A stretch of DNA of 14,011 nucleotides, taken from CAKTOF01 sp964523945. Lineage in GTDB: Bacteria; Bacillota; Clostridia; Oscillospirales; Oscillospiraceae. Under the pieces are notes generated by a model, which made no database searches, was not told the DNA's origin, and saw nothing but the letters and a program-made list of their open reading frames with translations. Where the stretch lies: assembly GCA_964523945.1 (NCBI GenBank), contig CAZGBU010000048.1, positions 1 through 14,011 of the forward strand. Direction: 5' to 3'. Shown here piece after piece: positions 8,077 through 14,011 of the stretch (positions are counted from its first letter, which is position 1; each line of letters starts with the position of its first letter). The position numbers and the translations under genes are program-made.

Positions 8077-8138
8077 TTGTCTCACCTCTTCCTTGCGTTT
8101 CCAAAGCGCGATGCGCAAAATTCTTGATTCGCCATAGT

Positions 8139-8167
8139 ATCATAGCATGAAAGGCGCGGTTTTGCAA
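8139..8167 (-). promoter_or_regulatory. Sigma-A promoter of rpmE
   Basis: On the minus strand TTGCAA (8167-8162) is followed after exactly 17 nt by TATGAT (8144-8139), preceded by TGC, which adds an extended -10 element. The predicted transcript start is near 8132, giving a leader of about 55 nt before the rpmE ATG. It is the best promoter match I see in the window. Confidence 0.85.
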
Positions 8168-8176
8168 GTGCTTTTT

Positions 8177-9361
8177 CTAATTTTCTGTGCAGGGCGCGGC
8201 AGGATGTGTCTGGAAATGGATGCGCCGTCCCGTTTCATCGGCGCATTCGGGCGCGCCGGCGGAGAACAGGCCGTACAGCGCGCCGGCGCGCCGCTCCAGC
8301 TCGCCGAACGCGGGCTCCGGCCCCGGCTCACCCGTGTGAATGACTGGGATGAAGCCTGCTGCGCGCGCCGCGCGCAGCAGCGCGCGGCCGCGGTCGGAAA
8401 ATGCCAGCGCACGCACATACGGCGCTGGTGTGTCGAGTGCCTGTGCATCGATGCCGAGAAATGCGCACAGCAGCAGACGGCTCAGCCGCGTGCGCGGATA
8501 GCGCTTCGAGAGCGAGGCGCTGAGGATGTCTGCAATGGAGGTTTGCGTGCGGGCCGCCTTCATCACCTTGCTCCACAGCCCCTCGGTGCCGAATGGGACG
8601 GCACGCCAGTCTGACTCGTCCAGCGCGCGCAGCCGCGCAAGCACCGCCCGCTCGCCGTATGACAGCGCATGCGGCGCGGCCGAAACGTAGCAGGCGGCCG
8701 CCGCCGGCGGTACAAGCGCACGGTAATCCGTCCCAGCCAGGCAGCGCGCGCGCACCGCGCTGGCTGACGGACTGTCCGGCGTTTCGCCGCTATGGTAGTC
8801 ACCCTCGCGCCGCAGCGCCAGCGGCTCGATGGTGCTGCCGGCGCGCTGCAGCGCCTTGCAGTATTCCACAGCGAGGATGTTGTTCGGCCGACGCAGCAGT
8901 GCGCCGAGCCCGGTCAACTCCTGTACGGCACGTTCGCGCGCGCTTGCAAAGGAGAGCCCGTCGCTGAGATACCGATGCAGAAGCAGCGGGAAGCGCTCGG
9001 AGGCAAGCGCGGAAACGATCGACTGAAGCTGACCGGCTTCGCCGCATTCGCACCCAAAGCTGAGCGTGTCGACACAGCCGAGTCGCGCGAGGATGTCGAC
9101 TGCGCCGCGCGCAAATCCCTCGGCTGAGCGCAGCGCGCACGTCACCGGCAGCTCGAGCACCAGATCCGCGCCGCATGCAACGGCCGCCCGCGCACGAACC
9201 GCCTTGTCAAACAGCGCGGGTTCGCCGCGCTGTACATAGTTCCCGCTCATCAGGCAGATCAGGGTGGTGTCATCGCCGAGCGCGGCGCGTGTGAGCGCAA
9301 ACTGACGCAGATGGCCGTTGTGAAACGGATTGTATTCGCAGATGATGGCCGCCGTTGTCAC
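8177..9361 (-). CDS. tmcAL: tRNA(Met) cytidine acetate ligase TmcAL (YlbM family)
   Basis: TmcAL activates acetate with ATP to acetyl-AMP and transfers the acetyl group to the wobble cytidine of elongator tRNA-Met, forming ac4C34, which secures AUG decoding. The 394-residue product starts with the nucleotidyltransferase motif EYNPFHNGH (9-17), then SGNYVQRGEPALFDK (39-53), ADLVLELPV (65-73), TLSFGCECG (99-107), NNILAVEYCKAL, and SASAVR, all in family order. The length fits the family (about 400). The start codon is GTG 9361 with a modest GGGGG site 9 nt upstream; it is supported by alignment of the first strand with homologues. It is divergent from ackA. The name rests on family membership, not on any activity shown here. 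Confidence 0.92.
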   Translation of the reverse strand: MTTAAIICEYNPFHNGHLRQFALTRAALGDDTTLICLMSGNYVQRGEPALFDKAVRARAAVACGADLVLELPVTCALRSAEGFARGAVDILARLGCVDTLSFGCECGEAGQLQSIVSALASERFPLLLHRYLSDGLSFASARERAVQELTGLGALLRRPNNILAVEYCKALQRAGSTIEPLALRREGDYHSGETPDSPSASAVRARCLAGTDYRALVPPAAAACYVSAAPHALSYGERAVLARLRALDESDWRAVPFGTEGLWSKVMKAARTQTSIADILSASLSKRYPRTRLSRLLLCAFLGIDAQALDTPAPYVRALAFSDRGRALLRAARAAGFIPVIHTGEPGPEPAFGELERRAGALYGLFSAGAPECADETGRRIHFQTHPAAPCTEN

Positions 9362-9396
9362 AAAAATTCCCCCTGAAATCCCGATTTTTTTGTATA

Positions 9397-9427
9397 TTGC
9401 CAGTTGTCCTTTTGGCTAAACTATACT
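9397..9427 (+). promoter_or_regulatory. Probable ackA promoter
   Basis: TTGCCA (9397-9402) and TATACT (9422-9427) are good -35 and -10 matches, but the spacer is 19 bp, longer than ideal. The start would be near 9434, leaving a leader of about 70 nt. The opposite strand of this AT-rich segment holds TATACA (9396-9391), a weaker -10 candidate for tmcAL without a good -35. Confidence 0.45.
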
Positions 9428-9502
9428 AAAATAAAACCAGCGTGTTTTTATCGTATCACAAGTTGCGACAGAAAACAAATTGATTTAGGAGTGACATCTG
9501 AC

Positions 9503-10693
9503 ATGAAAGTTCTGGTAATCAATGCCGGCAGCTCGTCGCTGAAGTACCAGCTGATGGATCCGGACACCAACACCGTGTTTGCCAAGGGGCTGTGCGAGCG
9601 GATCGGCATCGACGGCAGACTGACGCACAAGATTCCCGAGCGCGGCTACAATGAGTCGTTTGACATCCCGATGCCGACGCATGCCGAGGCAATTCAGGCA
9701 GTGCTCGATGCGCTGCTCGATGCCGAGCACGGCGTGATTTCTTCCGTTTCCGAGATCGATGCCGTCGGCCACCGCGTTGTCCACGGCGGCGAGGCGTTTG
9801 CCGCTTCCGTCAAGATCGACGATGAGGTCATGAAGGCCATCGAGGCGTGCAATCCGCTTGCCCCGCTGCACAACCCGGCCAATATCATCGGAATCCGCGC
9901 CTGCCAGAAGATCATGCCGGGCGTGCCGATGGTCGCGGTGTTTGATACGGCGTTCCATCAGACCATGCCGCCGGTCGCGTACACCTACGCCATCCCCGAG
10001 GAGTACTATGAGAAGGATAAGGTCCGCCGCTACGGTTTCCATGGAACCTCCCACCGCTATGTCACGGAGCGCGCGGCTGCAATGCTTGGCCGGCCGATTG
10101 AGGAACTCAAGCTGATCTCCTGCCACCTTGGCAATGGCTCATCCATCACGGCGGTCAAGGGCGGCAAGTCCGTCGACACCTCGATGGGCTTTACGCCGCT
10201 GGCCGGTCTGCCGATGGGCACCCGCTCCGGCGACCTCGATGCCGGCATTCTGGAATATCTGATGGGCCGCTACGACATGGACATCAATGAGATGGTCAGC
10301 ATTCTCAACAAGAAGTCCGGCGTGCTGGGTGTGTCCGGTGTTTCCTCCGACTTCCGCGATCTCGATGAGGCTGCTGAGAAAGGCAACGAGCGCGCTGAGC
10401 TGGCCATTGAGATGTTTGAGTATGACGTCAAGAAGTATATCGGTGCGTATGCTGCTGCGATGGGCGGCGTCGATGCGATCATTTTCACTGCAGGTATCGG
10501 CGAGAACTCTGCCGACATGCGTGTGCGTATGGTCGAGGGCCTCGAGTTTATGGGCGTTCAGATCGATGTCGAGAAAAACAACTGCCGCGGCAAAGAGGTC
10601 GATGCCTCTGCCGAGGGCAGCAAGGTTCACGTCCTCGTCATTCCGACCGACGAGGAGCTGATGATCGCAAAGGACACTGCTGCGCTGGTCTGA
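9503..10693 (+). CDS. ackA: Acetate kinase
   Basis: Acetate kinase interconverts acetyl phosphate plus ADP and acetate plus ATP, the substrate-level phosphorylation step of fermentative acetate production. The 396-residue product keeps all the residues known from the Methanosarcina enzyme at the same numbers: N7, S10, S12, K14, R91, D148, H180, R241 and E384. Signature segments are INAGSSSLKYQL, RRYGFHGTSHRYV, HLGNGSS, GTRSGDLDAG and FTAGIGENS. The frame extends upstream to 9404, but ATG 9503 is chosen because AGGAG (9487-9491) precedes it and the protein then starts at the expected MKVLVINAGSSS. No phosphotransacetylase gene lies next to it here, unlike many relatives. A strong terminator follows. 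Confidence 0.98.
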   Translation: MKVLVINAGSSSLKYQLMDPDTNTVFAKGLCERIGIDGRLTHKIPERGYNESFDIPMPTHAEAIQAVLDALLDAEHGVISSVSEIDAVGHRVVHGGEAFAASVKIDDEVMKAIEACNPLAPLHNPANIIGIRACQKIMPGVPMVAVFDTAFHQTMPPVAYTYAIPEEYYEKDKVRRYGFHGTSHRYVTERAAAMLGRPIEELKLISCHLGNGSSITAVKGGKSVDTSMGFTPLAGLPMGTRSGDLDAGILEYLMGRYDMDINEMVSILNKKSGVLGVSGVSSDFRDLDEAAEKGNERAELAIEMFEYDVKKYIGAYAAAMGGVDAIIFTAGIGENSADMRVRMVEGLEFMGVQIDVEKNNCRGKEVDASAEGSKVHVLVIPTDEELMIAKDTAALV

Positions 10694-10707
10694 GCAGGAT
10701 GAAATAT

Positions 10708-10743
10708 AAAAAACAAGGGCATGTGTTCCTGCCCTTGTTTTTT
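10708..10743. terminator. Bidirectional intrinsic terminator between ackA and ktrA
   Basis: A perfect 14-bp inverted repeat, AAAAAACAAGGGCA (10708-10721) and TGCCCTTGTTTTTT (10730-10743), has an 8-nt loop. The stem base is A/T-rich, so each strand gives a GC core followed by six T. It lies 14 nt after the ackA stop and 11 nt after the ktrA stop and should end transcripts in both directions. Confidence 0.92.
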
Positions 10744-10754
10744 ATGCAATTGAT

Positions 10755-11432
10755 TCAGTTGACGGCCCAGTCGGAGAGCTTCAGCAGTCCCTCCTTGCCG
10801 CCGGAGAGAACCAGAATATCATTGTTCCGGAAGACGTAGTCCGGTTTGACCGTCTCAACGACTTCACCGCGGTTTTCCACCGCAATGATGTTCAGACCAA
10901 AGCGTGCGCGCAGGTCGAGCTCACGAACGCTCTTGCCAACCATCTGCTCCGGAACGAGCAGCTTAGAGATATTGAGCGTTTCACTCAGCTGGATAAAGTC
11001 AAGCACGCTCGACGTCTCGAGCCGGCTGGCCAGACGGATCGCCATATCCCGTTCGGGATAGACGACTTCGGCACCCAGTTTTTCCAGGATCTCGCCGTGT
11101 TCTGCGCTTGAAGCCTTGGAAATCACATGTGGGATGCCCATGCTGACCAGATGCAGGGTGGTCAGGATGGAGGTATCCATCTGTTCGCCGATGCAGACGA
11201 TCGCGACATCGCAGTTCTGGATGCCCGTCTCGAGCAGCGATTGCTTGTCAAGCCCTTTGACGACAAATGCGTTTTCTGTTACATCACGCAGCGAGCGCAC
11301 TTTTTCCTCGTCCCGGTCAAGCACCAGCAGCTCTGATCCACCGCTGGCCAGCCCCATTGCGAGCGCATAGCCAAAGCGGCCGATGCCGACAATTCCGTAT
11401 GACGTTTTCTCTCTGGCAGATTTGTGAAACAT
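10755..11432 (-). CDS. ktrA: Ktr/Trk potassium uptake regulatory subunit (RCK protein, KtrA type)
   Basis: This cytosolic gating ring protein binds the KtrB channel and controls K+ flux according to ATP/ADP and, in several Firmicutes, c-di-AMP. The 225-residue product has an RCK_N Rossmann domain with GIGRFG (G16-x-G18-x2-G21) and an acidic residue at the end of the second strand (VLDRD, D39), then an RCK_C domain (about 140-220; LLVPEQMVGKSVRELDLRARFG, DYVFRNNDILVLSGG). The single RCK copy and about 220 residues fit KtrA/KtrC rather than the doubled TrkA of Proteobacteria. An in-frame ATG at 11447 is rejected because the GGAGGAG site lies after it; ATG 11432 is 6 nt from GGAGG. It follows ktrB by 14 nt. 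Confidence 0.92.
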   Translation of the reverse strand: MFHKSAREKTSYGIVGIGRFGYALAMGLASGGSELLVLDRDEEKVRSLRDVTENAFVVKGLDKQSLLETGIQNCDVAIVCIGEQMDTSILTTLHLVSMGIPHVISKASSAEHGEILEKLGAEVVYPERDMAIRLASRLETSSVLDFIQLSETLNISKLLVPEQMVGKSVRELDLRARFGLNIIAVENRGEVVETVKPDYVFRNNDILVLSGGKEGLLKLSDWAVN

Positions 11433-11446
11433 AATTCTCCTCCGCA

Positions 11447-12745
11447 TTAACCGATTGCAATATTGCCGTCCGGGTAGCGGACGCGCTCGCCGTTCCGGAA
11501 GTACCAGAGCGAAGCGACGGTCAGCGGACCAAGACGACCAATGTACATCACAAAAATCGAAAGCAGTTTGCTTGCGTCGCTCAGATCCGCCGTGATTCCG
11601 GTGGACAGACCGACTGTGCCGAACGCGCTGGTGACTTCAAACAGTGCGTCGCGCAGCGCGACGTCGGGGTCAAAAATCATCATCAGGTAGGTGCCGACCA
11701 CCACAACGCTGATTGCGAGCGAGAAGATGACGGCCGCCTTCCGGAAAGCATCGCGCGGCACCGCATAGCGGAACGCCTTTTCGGACCGGTTGGTAGCGGC
11801 TGATTTGATGCCCTGGAGCAGCACGAAGAATGTGCTGGTCTTGACGCCGCCGCCTGTCGACCCGGGCGAGGCGCCAATGAACATCAGCACCGTGAGCACC
11901 AGGAGACCCGCTGACGAAAGCGTCCCGAGCGGGACAGTGGAAAAGCCGGCCGTACGGGCCGAGACGCTGTGGAAAAACGCAGCCAGCCAGCTGATGTCCT
12001 CCGTCAGCTTCAGCAGCAGGGTGCCGGCAACGATCAGCACGCCGCTGACCGACAGCACGACCTTTGCATGCATCGACAGCTTTTTCCAGCGAAAACGTTT
12101 GGTCCACAGCTCTCGGATGACAAGAAAGCCGATGCCGCCGAAGAAGATCAGCCCACAGGTCACCAGATTCAGCAGTACGTTGTCGTTATAGGGAATCAGG
12201 TTGCGGAAACCGCCCAGAATATCAAACCCGGAATTGTTGAATGCCGCGACCGAGTGGAACAGACTGATTCCGGCGGCGCGCAGCGGCGGGTAATCCTGCA
12301 CGAATACAATAAAACTCAGTGCGGCGCCGGTCAGCTCGAACAGCAGCGTTGTGACGAAGATGCTGCGGACAAATCGGATCATTCCGCGGCCGGAGTCAAG
12401 ATTCATTGCATCGCGGATCAGTGTGCGCCCTTTCAGGTTGACGCGCCCGCCGATGGCCAGAATAATGCCGGCACCCACCGCCGTGACACCCAGGCCGCCA
12501 ACCTGAATCAGCAGCGCCAGAAAAAATTGTCCAAGCGGGGCAAATGTGTCGCCGGCGTCGATGGCGATCAGGCCGGTGACACATACGGCGCTCGTGGAAG
12601 TGTACAGCGCGTCGATATAGCGGACCTCAACACCGTCCTGAATGCTGCACGGCAGCATCAGCAGCAGTGACCCGATCAGGATCACCAGGGCGAAACCGAG
12701 CGCAATTATGCGCCCGGAGGGCTGCCTTTTGATCAGCTTGAACAT
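11447..12745 (-). CDS. ktrB: Potassium uptake channel subunit KtrB (Trk/Ktr/HKT family)
   Basis: This membrane protein forms the ion pathway of the Ktr system. The 432-residue product shows the four repeated pore loops of the superfamily, each with its filter glycine: VCVTGL (54-59), NNSGF (170-174), RTAGFST (264-270) and GTVGLSTG (376-383). Between P3 and P4 lies ASPGSTGGGVKTST, the glycine-rich intramembrane gate region of KtrB. Many hydrophobic helices run through the protein. Length and N-terminus fit KtrB rather than the longer TrkH. A TTG at 12790 is in frame, but no ribosome site precedes it; ATG 12745 has GAAGAGG 11 nt upstream and is taken as the start. The gap to the preceding AI-2E gene is 64 nt, with no promoter seen. 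Confidence 0.94.
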   Translation of the reverse strand: MFKLIKRQPSGRIIALGFALVILIGSLLLMLPCSIQDGVEVRYIDALYTSTSAVCVTGLIAIDAGDTFAPLGQFFLALLIQVGGLGVTAVGAGIILAIGGRVNLKGRTLIRDAMNLDSGRGMIRFVRSIFVTTLLFELTGAALSFIVFVQDYPPLRAAGISLFHSVAAFNNSGFDILGGFRNLIPYNDNVLLNLVTCGLIFFGGIGFLVIRELWTKRFRWKKLSMHAKVVLSVSGVLIVAGTLLLKLTEDISWLAAFFHSVSARTAGFSTVPLGTLSSAGLLVLTVLMFIGASPGSTGGGVKTSTFFVLLQGIKSAATNRSEKAFRYAVPRDAFRKAAVIFSLAISVVVVGTYLMMIFDPDVALRDALFEVTSAFGTVGLSTGITADLSDASKLLSIFVMYIGRLGPLTVASLWYFRNGERVRYPDGNIAIG

Positions 12746-12809
12746 GGCTACGATTTCCTCTTCTCTTGTACTGCGCGGATCGGCGGTCAATGCGCACGAC
12801 CCGTGAACG

Positions 12810-13949
12810 TTATTTCCGCGCGGCCAGGCGCCGGTTGATCAGCTCCCGGATGAGCGTGTAGGCAATCGAACAGATCGGAACACTCAGCAGCATACCGAAC
12901 ACACCAAACAGGCCGCCGCCGATCGTGACGGCCGCAAGGACCCAGATCCCGGGCAGACCGACGGATTTGCCGACGACCCGCGGATAGATGAGGTTGCCCT
13001 CGAGCTGCTGGAGCACCACAATAAAAATGAGAAAGCCCAGCGCCTGGATCGGGGAGATCAGAAGAATCAGGAAAGCGCCGATGGCCGCACCGATGAACGC
13101 GCCGAAAATGGGGATCAGCGCGGTGAAGCCGATCAGCACGGAGATAACCGGCGCGTAGGGCATACCGAAGATCAGCATGCCGATGCAGCAGAGCACGCCG
13201 AGTATGCAGGCTTCGGTCAGCTGCCCGGTTACGAAGCTGGTGAATGTGCGGTTGACCAGCGACGCAAGCGAGAGTGTGCGGTTTGCCGCCCGCTCCGGCA
13301 GCAGGGCGATGACGGCTTTCTTCATCTGACCGCAGAGTTTTTCTTTCTGGGCCAGCATGTAAACCGCGAATACGAATGCCACGACAAGATCAACCAGCCA
13401 TGAGAAGATGGAGGTTGTAACGGTGACGGCGGTGTTGACGAACATCTGCCCGTTGTCGGTCAGGTAATTGGTCAGGCGGAGCGTCAGCGCGTCAAGATCC
13501 AGGGTGATCTCGGGCAGGGTGACACCGTGCTCCGCAGCAAAGGAACACAGCTGTTCCCACCAGCCGCTGAGCTGCTCAACATAGGTCGGGATCATCCCGA
13601 CAAATGAAGTAAGCGTCTCCTGGAAGCGGGGCAGCACGATGAACAGAACGGCAAATATCACGCCGAGCACGATGGCCAGACTCACGATCAGGCAGACCGG
13701 ACGCTTGGCGCGCAGCAACCATCTCCAGCGCCGCTTCCTCCACAGGCGCAGCCACAGCGATTCGAGCGGGCGCAGTGCGATGTTGATGATAAATGCCAGA
13801 CAGAAACCAAGGATGCACGGGGACAGGACGCTGAGCGCGCCGGAGAGCAGCGACAGAAGCTGATCGGTCTGCGTCAGCCCCCAGTAAAGCAGGAGCGTGA
13901 CGATGACGATCAGAAGGCACCGACGGACAGTTTGTTTGCTCAGTTCCAC
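12810..13949 (-). CDS. AI-2E family (UPF0118) membrane transporter
   Basis: The 379-residue product is a polytopic membrane protein. Hydrophobic segments are at about 12-26, 33-56, 84-107, 181-200, 246-263, 266-296, 300-314 and 334-366, with a long soluble stretch at about 108-180. The conserved C-terminal pattern IPIFGAFIGAAIG (279-291) and LEGNLIYPRVVGKSVGLPG (316-334) marks the AI-2E/UPF0118 (YhhQ-unrelated, TqsA/YtvI-like) family. Members have been linked to autoinducer-2 export, and some are reported as Na+/H+ antiporters; the substrate here is unknown. Start is GTG 13949 with AAGGAG 9 nt upstream. It precedes ktrB and ktrA on the same strand, so a role in ion balance is a reasonable but unproven guess. 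Confidence 0.9.
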   Translation of the reverse strand: MELSKQTVRRCLLIVIVTLLLYWGLTQTDQLLSLLSGALSVLSPCILGFCLAFIINIALRPLESLWLRLWRKRRWRWLLRAKRPVCLIVSLAIVLGVIFAVLFIVLPRFQETLTSFVGMIPTYVEQLSGWWEQLCSFAAEHGVTLPEITLDLDALTLRLTNYLTDNGQMFVNTAVTVTTSIFSWLVDLVVAFVFAVYMLAQKEKLCGQMKKAVIALLPERAANRTLSLASLVNRTFTSFVTGQLTEACILGVLCCIGMLIFGMPYAPVISVLIGFTALIPIFGAFIGAAIGAFLILLISPIQALGFLIFIVVLQQLEGNLIYPRVVGKSVGLPGIWVLAAVTIGGGLFGVFGMLLSVPICSIAYTLIRELINRRLAARK

Positions 13950-14011
13950 CGCATTGTACTCCTTGTATTATAGAGTAGTAGTTATTAGAGCCCCTCTCCA
14001 AGGGCTGTGCT

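Noticed and set aside
11433..11447. Earlier ATG for ktrA at 11447
   Set aside because: The GGAGGAG site lies downstream of it and serves ATG 11432; the extra residues MRRRI are encoded by the ribosome site itself.
13967..13972. Perfect TATAAT on the minus strand upstream of the AI-2E gene
   Set aside because: It lies only 2 nt before the AAGGAG ribosome site, so transcription would begin inside that site, and no -35 sits 16-18 nt upstream.
13989..14006. Short inverted repeat AGCCC/GGGCT at the right edge
   Set aside because: It has only five base pairs with an 8-nt loop, no T-run on either strand, and the context is cut off by the window end.

Overview
The window looks like core chromosome from a GC-rich anaerobic Firmicute, most likely a Clostridia member of the Oscillospiraceae/Ruminococcaceae type. 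The evidence is strong AGGAGG-type ribosome binding sites, the dgt-dnaG-rpoD block, a KtrAB potassium system, TmcAL next to acetate kinase, and an Fe-S/FAD old-yellow-enzyme family reductase. The placement is inference from gene content; no rRNA or other taxonomic marker is present.

Layout. Positions 3-1544 (+) hold the 3' part of an old-yellow-enzyme family flavin/Fe-S oxidoreductase that is cut by the left edge. Positions 1545-1770 form a short convergent intergenic gap with a GC-rich hairpin and two diverged copies of a type I-C-like CRISPR repeat; no cas gene is visible. Positions 1771-8076 (-) are a housekeeping run that reads right to left: rpmE (L31), hflX, a YigZ/IMPACT family gene, dgt-like dNTPase, dnaG (primase) and rpoD (primary sigma factor). 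rpmE has a good sigma-A promoter and its own terminator. From hflX onward genes are close together: 2 nt between hflX and yigZ, 88 nt to dgt, 30 nt to dnaG and 3 nt to rpoD. Positions 8177-9361 (-) hold tmcAL, divergent from ackA (9503-10693, +) across a 141-bp shared promoter region. A bidirectional terminator separates ackA from a second leftward cluster: an AI-2E/UPF0118 family membrane protein, ktrB and ktrA (13949 down to 10755).

The minus-strand housekeeping block joins ribosome function (L31, the ribosome-splitting GTPase HflX, YigZ) to nucleotide pool control, replication priming and transcription initiation. TmcAL spends acetate and ATP on tRNA-Met modification beside the enzyme that makes both. 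The right-hand cluster is for K+ uptake and perhaps cation balance. No intergenic stretch exceeds about 230 bp. Positions 13950-14011 upstream of the AI-2E gene show only its ribosome binding site; no convincing promoter is seen.

I found no clear new multi-gene system. The item most worth follow-up is the pair of CRISPR-like repeats lying directly against the rpoD stop codon.
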